From Oscillospiraceae bacterium (GTDB taxonomy: Bacteria; Bacillota; Clostridia; Oscillospirales; Ruminococcaceae), in the NCBI GenBank assembly GCA_015067145.1, contig SVNA01000007.1, forward strand, positions 22,288 to 86,287: a DNA stretch of 64,000 nt, read 5' to 3'. The notes beneath the pieces are model-generated. The model searched no databases, was not told where the DNA came from, and saw only the letters and a program-made list of their open reading frames with translations. Shown one piece after another: positions 36,250 to 43,714 of the stretch (the first letter of the stretch is position 1; each line of letters begins with the position of its first letter). The position numbers and the translations under genes are program-made.

Positions 36250-37422
36250 ATGAGTAAAAGAGTATTTCTTATAGTATTGGACAGTTTTGGCATAGGAAAT
36301 ATGCCTGATGCAGCAGATTTTGGTGATGAAGGCAGCGACACCTTGCTTTCTGTTTCAAAGAGTGATAAATTCAATCTTCCAAATATGGCAAAAATGGGGT
36401 TATTCAATATTGATGAGGTAACCTGCGGAACAAAAGCCGAACAAACAACTGCCAGCTTTGCAAGGGTTCGGGAAGCGTCCAACGGCAAGGACACAACCAT
36501 AGGCCACTGGGAAATTGCAGGGGTGGAAAGTGACAAGCCTCTGCCTGTTTATCCTAATGGTTTTCCAGACGATGTGATTGAAAAGTACAAACAGCTTACC
36601 GGTAAAAACGTTATCTGCAACAAGCCGTATTCAGGTACGGTTGTTATCAACGAATTCGGTGAAGAACATATGCGTACAGGCGACCTGATTGTATATACAT
36701 CTGCGGACAGTGTATTTCAGGTTGCAGCACATGAGGATATTGTCCCTGTGGAAGAACTGTACAGATACTGCCAGATTGCAAGGGATATGCTGATTGGTGA
36801 ACACGCTGTGGGACGAATTATCGCAAGACCGTTTACGGGCAGCAAAAGAGGCGAATTTAAACGCACAATCAACCGACACGACTATTCCCTTAAACCACCA
36901 AAGAAAACTGTTCTGGACTATATAAAAGCCGCAGGCAAGAATGTTATAGGTGTCGGTAAAATCTATGATATTTTTGACGGCGAAGGTGTTACAGAAAAAA
37001 TCAAAACCGGTACAAACGATATTGGTATGGCAGAAAGTCTGAAGCTTGCAGACCGTGATTTTGACGGGCTTTGCTTTATTAATCTTGTAGACTTCGACTC
37101 AGTTTACGGCCACAGAAACGATGTGGACGGATACGCCAATGCACTGAGCGAATTTGACCTGTGGCTGAATGATTTTCTGCCGAAACTGCGAAAGGATGAT
37201 ATACTTATCATCACTGCAGACCACGGCTGTGACCCTGGCACCCCATCCACCGACCATTCCAGAGAATGTGTGCCACTGCTGATTTACGGCGAAAATGTAA
37301 AGGAAAACAACAACCTTGGTACTTTCACCAGCTTTGCACATATCGGTGCAACAGTAGCTGATTATCTGGGTGTTGAATATGAGGCAGACGCCCCAAGCCT
37401 GCTGGACAAAATTATTAAGTAA
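36250..37422 (+). CDS. deoB: Phosphopentomutase
   Basis: DeoB interconverts (deoxy)ribose-1-phosphate and -5-phosphate in nucleoside salvage. The 390-residue alkaline-phosphatase-fold enzyme has the metal/phosphothreonine motifs LIVLDSFGIGNMPDA, GKDTTIGHWEIAG (phospho-acceptor Thr) and TADHGCDPGTPSTDHSRE. TTGGAGGCACTTTT gives a strong ribosome binding site at ATG 36250. It is a single gene with its own promoter and terminator, separate from other deo genes. The length matches the family. Confidence 0.97.
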   Translation: MSKRVFLIVLDSFGIGNMPDAADFGDEGSDTLLSVSKSDKFNLPNMAKMGLFNIDEVTCGTKAEQTTASFARVREASNGKDTTIGHWEIAGVESDKPLPVYPNGFPDDVIEKYKQLTGKNVICNKPYSGTVVINEFGEEHMRTGDLIVYTSADSVFQVAAHEDIVPVEELYRYCQIARDMLIGEHAVGRIIARPFTGSKRGEFKRTINRHDYSLKPPKKTVLDYIKAAGKNVIGVGKIYDIFDGEGVTEKIKTGTNDIGMAESLKLADRDFDGLCFINLVDFDSVYGHRNDVDGYANALSEFDLWLNDFLPKLRKDDILIITADHGCDPGTPSTDHSRECVPLLIYGENVKENNNLGTFTSFAHIGATVADYLGVEYEADAPSLLDKIIK

Positions 37423-37430
37423 TAAAACCA

Positions 37431-37465
37431 AAAAGGTATCTTATCAGACCAATAAGATACCTTTT
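37431..37465. terminator. Bidirectional intrinsic terminator
   Basis: AAAAGGTATCTTAT (37431-37444) pairs with ATAAGATACCTTTT (37452-37465). It sits between convergent deoB and the P-type ATPase gene. Confidence 0.93.
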
Positions 37466-37469
37466 TTAT

Positions 37470-40103
37470 TTATGATGTTGTATTATCTTTTTTTCTCTGG
37501 AAAAATTTCACAATCTCAACAACAGGTATTACACTTACTGCAAGAAGCATTGCAATTGCATATTCAGCGAGACTGATATGTTCAAAACCGAATGCATTGC
37601 TGAGGAACGGAATATAGAGAACTGCTGCTGTGAGAACAATGCCTGCAATCATAGAGCCAAGAAGATATTTATTCTGTTTTGACATTTTGAAAACGCTTTT
37701 GCGGCGACTTCTCATATTGTAGCTGTGAAAAACCTCCGCCATACTCATTGTGAGAAAAGCCATTGTCATACCATCGGAGCTGTTTGCAATTTCCCACACA
37801 CCGCTTTCCATATAATGGCCAGTAAAATATGCAATAAGTGTAAGAACTGCAACCATAACACCCTGATAGATAACGTCAATACCAAGACCTTCGGCAAATA
37901 TACCGCTGTTGCTTTTGCGAGGCGGTCTTGCCATAACATCGCCTTCAGCTTCTTCCATACCAAGTGCAAGAGCAGGCAGTGTATCTGTGATAAGGTTAAT
38001 CCAAAGAATATGCACAGGTTTGAGCAGTACAAAACCCATAAGTGTTGCTGTAAAGATACTTATAACCTCGCTCATATTGGATGCAAGCAGGAACTGTATA
38101 GCTTTTCTGATATTGTCATAGATACGTCTGCCCTCTTCAACTGCACCGACGATTGTTGCAAAGTTATCATCTGCAAGCACCATATCCGCAACATTTTTTG
38201 TAACATCTGTGCCTGTAATACCCATAGCAACACCGATATCCGATGTTTTTATACTTGGAGCATCGTTTACACCGTCACCGGTCATTGCACATACATAACC
38301 TTTTTCTTTGAAGGTTTTAACAATTTTTGTCTTGTGCTGTGGCTGTACACGGGCATATACAGAATAGTTTTCTATGTTCTCATAGTAGAAATCATCATCA
38401 AGTTCATCCAGCTGACTGCCACTGAGAGCCTGACTTTCGTCTGACAGGATACCAAGCTGTTTTGCAATAGCAACTGCTGTATCCTTGTGATCACCTGTAA
38501 TCATTACAGGACGGATGCCTGCACTGCGGCACTCTTTTATCGCTTCTACAACCTCAGGACGGACAGGGTCAATCATACCTGTAAGACCGATGAAAATCAT
38601 ATCCCTTTCAAGATTTTCAGGTGTCTGGTCCTGCGGTACTTCTGTATAAGTTTTATATGCTGCTGCAAGCACACGGAGAGCCTGGTCTGCAAACGCCTTG
38701 TTCTGCCCAAGGATTTCTTTGCGTTTTGCATCATCAAGTGCTTTAACTGTGCCGTTTACTGTATAGTGAGTACACCTTTTAAGGACTTCGTCAGGTGCAC
38801 CTTTGGTATACTGTGTGATACCATCCTCCATATTGTGAACTGTACTCATCATTTTTCTGTTTGAATCAAACGGAGCTTCTGCCACACGAGGATATTTTTC
38901 ATCCATAACAGTTTTGTTCAGACTGTTTGCAAAAGCAAAGTTAACAAGCGCTGCTTCGGTAGCTTCGCCCTCTGCTTCATCATTTTCAAGATGTGCATCG
39001 TTACAGAGGGCCATTGCTGTGGCAAGAAGTTCTGTTTCTCCTATATGGTCAACAACCGTCATCTTGTTCTGTGTAAGAGTACCTGTTTTGTCAGAACATA
39101 TAATCTGAGCACAGCCTAAAGTTTCTACCGCTGTCAGCTGACGGATAACCGCGTTGCGTTTGGACATATTGGTAACACCTATACTGAGAACAAGTGTTAC
39201 AACAGTTGCAAGACCTTCAGGAATAGCGGCAACCGCAAGGGATACCGCAACCATAAATGTTTCCAGCATTGCCTTGCCTTCAAAACTGCCGTTGCGGATA
39301 AGTGTAAATGCAAATATAAATGCACATATGCCCAGCACAACCACACTGAGAACCTTGCTTAACTGTGTAAGCTTTTTCTGCAGAGGTGTTTCTCCGTCTT
39401 TTGTCTGGATAAGTGCATCTGCAATTTTGCCCATTTCGGTATTCATACCGGTGCCTGTGATAACAGCTTTACCACGGCCGTAAGCGATTGTAGAACCCAT
39501 ATATACCATATTTTTTCTGTCACCAAGAGGAACATCCTTGCCGTCTTCAGTTTCCAGCACTTCATCTGTTTTGCTTACGGGAACACTCTCACCTGTGAGG
39601 GCTGCTTCTTCTGCTTTTATGGAAGCACATTCGATAATTCTTGCATCTGCCGGCACTGCATCCCCCGCTTCAAGGACAATAACGTCACCCGTAACAAGCT
39701 GTGTGGATTCCACAACAATCTGTTTGCCGTCACGGATAACCTTGCTGGTTGCAGCTGTCATTCTGCTGAGTGCTTCTATAGCCTTTTCTGCCTTGCTTTC
39801 CTGATAAACACCCATAACTGCGTTGAGAATTACAACAGCAAGAATGATAAATACATCGGTCAGGCTTTCGCCGCTGTAAAAGGCTGTCACAGCACTTACT
39901 GCTGCAGCTACAAGCAAAATTATAATCATCGGGTCTTTCAGCTGTGCTGCAAAACGCTGTCCTACTGTAATCTTTTCTGCCTCATCAAGCTTATTCGGAC
40001 CGTTTTTTTCCAGAAACTGCTGAGCCTGAGCAGCAGATAACCCGTCCTGACTGCTGTTCAACTGAGCAAATACTTCACTTAATGTCTGATTGTAAAATTT
40101 CAT
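37470..40103 (-). CDS. SERCA-like cation-transporting P-type ATPase, probable Mn2+/Ca2+ exporter
   Basis: An 877-residue P2A-type ATPase. It has the N-terminal cation-ATPase domain, the TGES actuator loop (LTGESVPVSKT), the phosphorylation site CSDKTGTLTQNKM, the hinge TGDGVNDAPSIK, and membrane ion-site residues as in SERCA: AIPEGL in helix 4, ASNMSEV in helix 5 (Asn and Glu) and NLITDTLPA in helix 6 (Asn, Thr, Asp). Such pumps export Ca2+ or Mn2+. A yybP-ykoY-type Mn2+ riboswitch lies in its leader, which argues for manganese detoxification as in lactococcal and pneumococcal homologues with the same arrangement. GCGAGGAAACT precedes the ATG at 40103. It is monocistronic. Confidence 0.94.
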   Translation of the reverse strand: MKFYNQTLSEVFAQLNSSQDGLSAAQAQQFLEKNGPNKLDEAEKITVGQRFAAQLKDPMIIILLVAAAVSAVTAFYSGESLTDVFIILAVVILNAVMGVYQESKAEKAIEALSRMTAATSKVIRDGKQIVVESTQLVTGDVIVLEAGDAVPADARIIECASIKAEEAALTGESVPVSKTDEVLETEDGKDVPLGDRKNMVYMGSTIAYGRGKAVITGTGMNTEMGKIADALIQTKDGETPLQKKLTQLSKVLSVVVLGICAFIFAFTLIRNGSFEGKAMLETFMVAVSLAVAAIPEGLATVVTLVLSIGVTNMSKRNAVIRQLTAVETLGCAQIICSDKTGTLTQNKMTVVDHIGETELLATAMALCNDAHLENDEAEGEATEAALVNFAFANSLNKTVMDEKYPRVAEAPFDSNRKMMSTVHNMEDGITQYTKGAPDEVLKRCTHYTVNGTVKALDDAKRKEILGQNKAFADQALRVLAAAYKTYTEVPQDQTPENLERDMIFIGLTGMIDPVRPEVVEAIKECRSAGIRPVMITGDHKDTAVAIAKQLGILSDESQALSGSQLDELDDDFYYENIENYSVYARVQPQHKTKIVKTFKEKGYVCAMTGDGVNDAPSIKTSDIGVAMGITGTDVTKNVADMVLADDNFATIVGAVEEGRRIYDNIRKAIQFLLASNMSEVISIFTATLMGFVLLKPVHILWINLITDTLPALALGMEEAEGDVMARPPRKSNSGIFAEGLGIDVIYQGVMVAVLTLIAYFTGHYMESGVWEIANSSDGMTMAFLTMSMAEVFHSYNMRSRRKSVFKMSKQNKYLLGSMIAGIVLTAAVLYIPFLSNAFGFEHISLAEYAIAMLLAVSVIPVVEIVKFFQRKKDNTTS

Positions 40104-40133
40104 AGTTTCCTCGCTTTCTCAGTATATGGGAAC

Positions 40134-40269
40134 AAAAAAGACCCATATACAGTATTATTCTGTATATGAGTCTTGTTATTACTTCTAAGCCAGATTATTT
40201 TTACACAATCATGATGTTGACTTAAAACACACAGGCAAAATATCCTGTGCCCAACTACTCCCTCAATAC
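40134..40269 (-). ncRNA. yybP-ykoY-type manganese riboswitch with terminator
   Basis: The minus-strand leader of the P-type ATPase gene reads GTATTGAGGGAGTAG (5' side), a variable hairpin GCACAGG/CCTGTGT, GTCAACATCATG, then CTGGCTTAG and AACAAGACTC. These are the conserved pieces of the yybP-ykoY Mn2+ aptamer in the right order. A terminator follows: CTCATATACAG-like stem 40140-40172 with a T run at 40134-40139. The closing P1 helix (GTAT, TGAG with CTCA, ATAC, one bulged U) uses the same bases as the terminator 5' arm, so ligand binding should prevent termination, giving an ON switch for metal export. This was recognised by eye, not by a covariance search. Confidence 0.85.
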
Positions 40270-40273
40270 TAAT

Positions 40274-40302
40274 ATGTTATTGAATTTTTGTGAGATTGTC
40301 AA
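40274..40302 (-). promoter_or_regulatory. Sigma-A promoter of the riboswitch/ATPase transcript
   Basis: On the minus strand a perfect -35 TTGACA (40302-40297), 17 bases, then TAACAT (40279-40274). Transcription would start about at the 5' edge of the aptamer. Confidence 0.75.
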
Positions 40303-40352
40303 TATCAAATTGAGCTAAACATATTGAATTCACCAAGTGTTCACAAATTGAT

Positions 40353-41054
40353 TTAAAAAATCAAAGTATATATGATAGCCAGCACCATTGCAGGCAAAGT
40401 ATTTGCCAGCTTTATCTTTGTCATACCCAGCATATTTGTACCGATTGCCATAACTATTGCATATCCGACTGTACATATATTCATCATCATTGCATCGGTA
40501 ACAAAAGGCTGGATAAATGTAGCCATCATTGAAATTGCACCCTGATAGATAAATATTGAAACTCCCGCAAAAGCAACGCCGATGCCAAGGGATGTGCTGA
40601 GGATAAAGGCTGTGATGGCGTCAATCATACTTTTTACTATAAGAACACTGCTGTCGCCGCTGATACCGTCTTTGAGAGAACCAAAAATTGCCATGGCTCC
40701 AACACAGAAAAGCAATGATGCTGTTACAAAGCCTTTTGCAAAACCATCTACACCTGCTTTATCCTCTATCTTTTTACCAAAAGCATTTAGTCTGTCTTCT
40801 ATGCAGAGCAGTTCGCCTATTGCAACACCCAAAGCAAGACATACAAGCATCATAATCTCGCCGTTGGATTTTATCGCACCATCTTCTATTGTAAGTGCTG
40901 TGGAGAAAAAACCCAGCAAAGCAATCAGAAATACAGAAATACCAATCATATCCATAATAGGTTTTTCTATCTTTTCAGGTATTGCCTTTTTTATAAAACA
41001 GCCAAGAAAGCCTGCTGCCAATACTACGGTACTATTTATTATTGTGCCTGTCAT
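40353..41054 (-). CDS. DUF554 family membrane protein
   Basis: A 233-residue membrane protein of the DUF554 (YdfK-like) family with about seven helices. Family features include GTIINSTVVLAAGFLGCFI at the start, GVAIGELLCIEDRLNAFGKKIE after helix 3, and FCVGAMAIFGSLKDGISGD. It may be a small-molecule transporter; none has been proven, to my knowledge. Its start overlaps the end of the ThrE C-terminal subunit gene by 23 bases, so it is translated from the same message. Confidence 0.9.
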   Translation of the reverse strand: MTGTIINSTVVLAAGFLGCFIKKAIPEKIEKPIMDMIGISVFLIALLGFFSTALTIEDGAIKSNGEIMMLVCLALGVAIGELLCIEDRLNAFGKKIEDKAGVDGFAKGFVTASLLFCVGAMAIFGSLKDGISGDSSVLIVKSMIDAITAFILSTSLGIGVAFAGVSIFIYQGAISMMATFIQPFVTDAMMMNICTVGYAIVMAIGTNMLGMTKIKLANTLPAMVLAIIYTLIF

Positions 41055-41532
41055 ATCTTATTACCATATTTTCCCTTTGCTTAAATTGTTTATGCTGGAA
41101 ATGAGAGTAAAGTCTGAATATTGCTGATGCCACAGAAACGCCAACCGCTATGGCCCCCGCCACTGCAATAGTCTCCAGACCTTTTTCGATGAACATCTCT
41201 GTGTTGCCCTGAACACCGTATTCCATTGTGTAGTAGATACCGCCTCCCGGAACCATAGGCAGAACACCGATAACGAGAAATACCGTTGATGGTGCTTTTA
41301 AAATTCGGGACATAAACTCCGAAAACAGTGCCACTGTGATAGCAGCTATAAGGTTCTGCATAACAACCGAGCCTGACGGTGCAGATATAAGATATGCAAA
41401 CCAGCCCAGTCCGCCGCCAAGAGCGGAAAAGAATATTACCTTTTTATCCTTTACGTTGAAAATACCGCAGAACACAAGGCTGGACAAAAAAGCCCAAAGA
41501 CAAGGAAGCAGATAACCTTTTACAATAATCAT
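41032..41532 (-). CDS. Threonine/serine exporter, ThrE_2 (DUF3815) subunit
   Basis: A 166-residue protein with about five helices that matches the DUF3815/ThrE_2 half of the threonine/serine exporter. Motifs: FFSALGGGLGWFAYLI, VFLVIGVLPMVPGGGIYYTM. In actinobacteria both halves are one ~480-residue protein; in Firmicutes they are two genes, as here. Its ATG overlaps the stop of the partner gene by four bases (41529-41532), and its 3' end overlaps the DUF554 gene. Confidence 0.92.
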   Translation of the reverse strand: MIIVKGYLLPCLWAFLSSLVFCGIFNVKDKKVIFFSALGGGLGWFAYLISAPSGSVVMQNLIAAITVALFSEFMSRILKAPSTVFLVIGVLPMVPGGGIYYTMEYGVQGNTEMFIEKGLETIAVAGAIAVGVSVASAIFRLYSHFQHKQFKQRENMVIRYDRHNNK

Positions 41533-42299
41533 AACCCACCTCCAAAGAATATAACGCTGCTCATCGCCAGGGCGATGCCCACAGCTATGGCAAGTGCGAT
41601 AAGCAGAACCTCTGCAAGTTTTGTTGTACCGGTGATAACATCCCCTGCAATAATATCTCTCATAATATTTGTTATGGCAACACCGGGAACAAGAGACATG
41701 ATTGCACCGATGATGATTTTATCGTAATGATGTGCAAGCCCGAGATTTACACAGATAATAGCTATATATGCTATAACCGCACTGGAAACCGCATTGCTGA
41801 AGAATATATTTGTCTTACCTTTGGACATAAATTCCAGACAGTATTTTGTAGACAGGCCGCAGACAAATGCTACAAGTGAGTCTCTTAAATCACCTTTCCA
41901 GAAAAGGCAGAAGAAAAAGGCTGTAAGTCCATAGGCCATAAGAGAAGTAAAAAAACTGTATGGTTTTTCGCTGCGTATCTGTTCTATTTCCTCCAGAACA
42001 CTTTCGATGGATGGTGTATTCTGGCAGGCACGTCTGCTTAAATCGTTGAATTTTGAAAGTTTATCAAGATTAAGACTTGAACCTTTTACCCTTTCCACCT
42101 GTGTAAGAGGTTTTTCATCTTCATCTATTGTAACAATAATTGTTGCAGGAATTGCAAAAATCTGGGCATCAGAAATACCATAAGCTTCCAGAAAGAAGTT
42201 TATGGTTTCTTCAACTCTGTATATTTCACCGCCGTTTTCCAGGATATTTCGTCCCAGTTTGCAGGCCGCTTTTAAAACACGTTCTTTTGTGGCACTCAT
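41529..42299 (-). CDS. Threonine/serine exporter, ThrE N-terminal (DUF1212) subunit
   Basis: The 256-residue partner subunit: an N-terminal soluble domain (NILENGGEIYRVEETINFFLEAYG is the family start) with a polar conserved stretch near residues 50-60, followed by five helices ending with SLVPGVAITNIMRDIIAGD, the conserved motif of the pore. Together with the next gene it would export Thr, Ser or similar amino acids by proton motive force. GGGGACACCT gives a moderate ribosome binding site at ATG 42299. It is the first gene of a three-gene overlapping operon with ThrE_2 and DUF554. Confidence 0.93.
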   Translation of the reverse strand: MSATKERVLKAACKLGRNILENGGEIYRVEETINFFLEAYGISDAQIFAIPATIIVTIDEDEKPLTQVERVKGSSLNLDKLSKFNDLSRRACQNTPSIESVLEEIEQIRSEKPYSFFTSLMAYGLTAFFFCLFWKGDLRDSLVAFVCGLSTKYCLEFMSKGKTNIFFSNAVSSAVIAYIAIICVNLGLAHHYDKIIIGAIMSLVPGVAITNIMRDIIAGDVITGTTKLAEVLLIALAIAVGIALAMSSVIFFGGGL

Positions 42300-42393
42300 A
42301 GGTGTCCCCTTTTTTTAAGTATATACAATAAATTTAGCAAAAATATATGCTGTTGTCAATTTGGTTACAAATTAATTTCAATGATTTAAACAG

Positions 42394-42423
42394 TTGTTAT
42401 TTTTACAGATAATATGTTATACT
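42394..42423 (+). promoter_or_regulatory. Candidate promoter for the FemAB-like gene
   Basis: TTGTTA (42394-42399), an 18-base spacer, TATACT (42418-42423). Confidence 0.45.
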
Positions 42424-42457
42424 TTAAGAGTATAATTATATTTGGAGATTACAATTA

Positions 42458-43498
42458 ATGGAAATTTTAAATAAAGATTTATACAATGAATATGAAAACT
42501 TCTGTCTCAACCACCCAAGAGGTGCTTTTCAGCAGAGTGTGAACTGGGCAAAAGTAAAGAAAGACTGGCTGCACGAGGTTGTTGTAAGCCGTGATGAAAA
42601 CGGCAGTATCGTAGGCGGTGTTTCCATTCTTATAAGAAAAATCGGTCCTTTTGGCATGATGTATGCACCAAGAGGCCCTGTTTGCGATTATACAGATAAA
42701 TCCGTTGTAAAAGACCTTATGAACGGTATTAAAGCTGTAGCAAAAAAACACAACGGCTATAAGTTCATCTGTGACCCGCTTGTGCTTGCAACCGACAGCG
42801 AAACAATACAGTTTTTTAAAGACTGCGGTTTTTCCATAAAGGAAAATGCAGGTTTTCACGACACAATCCAGCCAAGATACAACTATATGCTCAACTACAT
42901 CAAGGGTATGAGCGAAGACGAACTTATTATGAAGTTCACATCAGGCACAAGATACTATATCCGTTTTGGTCCTAAAAACGGCGTTATATGCAAGGTTGGT
43001 CTTGAACATCTTGATGACTTTTATAAAATCTACGAAGAAACAGGCAAAAGAAAAAATTTCTCCATCCGTTCCAAAGCATATCTTGAAAGTATACTTGTAA
43101 ACTTCCCTGAAAATGCAAAACTGTTTATGTGCTACTATAAGAACCCTGAAACAGAGGAGCTTACAGCACTCTGCGGCGGTTTATCCATACAGTATGCAGG
43201 CACAACAAGCCATGTTTACGGCTGTTCCACCAGCGAGATGCGAAAACTTAACCCGACATATATGATGCAGTGGGAAATGATGAAATGGGCACTGGACGGT
43301 GGATGCCACACCTATGATATGCAGGGTATTGCACTTGATGAAGAAACCGATGCAGAGCTTTACGGGGTATACCGTTTCAAGGCAAAATTCTACGGCGACG
43401 TTATCGAAACTGCAGGTGAATTTACCCTCACCTTCAACTCTTTTGCAGACAAGCTTATTGCTGTTGCTTTAAAAGTGAGAAGCAAACTGAGAGGTTAA
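42458..43498 (+). CDS. FemAB/FemX-like peptidoglycan bridge aminoacyltransferase
   Basis: A 346-residue member of the Fem family, which adds amino acids from aminoacyl-tRNA to the lipid II stem peptide to make or begin the cell-wall cross-bridge. It shows two tandem GNAT-like halves: N-terminal GAFQQSVNWAKVKKDW and GMMYAPRGPVCDY, second half YYIRFGPKNGVICKVG, LCGGLSIQYAG and MMQWEMMKWALDGGCHTYDM. The coiled-coil arm of FemA is absent or short, more like FemX/MurM-type clostridial proteins. GGAGATTACAATT precedes ATG 42458. It stands just upstream of metG. Confidence 0.9.
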   Translation: MEILNKDLYNEYENFCLNHPRGAFQQSVNWAKVKKDWLHEVVVSRDENGSIVGGVSILIRKIGPFGMMYAPRGPVCDYTDKSVVKDLMNGIKAVAKKHNGYKFICDPLVLATDSETIQFFKDCGFSIKENAGFHDTIQPRYNYMLNYIKGMSEDELIMKFTSGTRYYIRFGPKNGVICKVGLEHLDDFYKIYEETGKRKNFSIRSKAYLESILVNFPENAKLFMCYYKNPETEELTALCGGLSIQYAGTTSHVYGCSTSEMRKLNPTYMMQWEMMKWALDGGCHTYDMQGIALDEETDAELYGVYRFKAKFYGDVIETAGEFTLTFNSFADKLIAVALKVRSKLRG

Positions 43499-43574
43499 GT
43501 TTATTTATCTTGAACTGATGACAATTTTTTGGTAAAATTGTTAATTATAATAAAAATCTGAAAGGAGCGTTATT

Positions 43575-43661
43575 GTGGACAAACGATTCTACATTTCCAG
43601 ACTTATCGACTATCCATCTGTGAGAGGTCGAATGCGAATGCGCAATAGCGCTGACATATAG
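43575..43661 (+). CDS. Possible 28-codon leader ORF upstream of metG
   Basis: GTG 43575 has AAAGGAG 7-8 bases upstream, as good as any real gene here, and TATAAT lies at 43546-43551. The frame encodes 28 residues that are Arg-rich near the end (VRGRMRMRN) and stops at TAG 43661, 53 bases before metG. A small inverted repeat GCGC-AATA-GCGC lies at its end. It may be a leader peptide, a tiny protein or a remnant; I do not recognise it. Confidence 0.4.
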   Translation: MDKRFYISRLIDYPSVRGRMRMRNSADI

Positions 43662-43714
43662 TTTTTAATTCAATCGGTATTTCAAAGAAAATTTATTAAC
43701 GAGGTTTATATAAA

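Noticed and set aside
43499..43714. T-box or S-box riboswitch before metG
   Set aside because: I looked for the T-box sequence and for a SAM-type aptamer and saw neither. Only the small ORF and a short inverted repeat are present.
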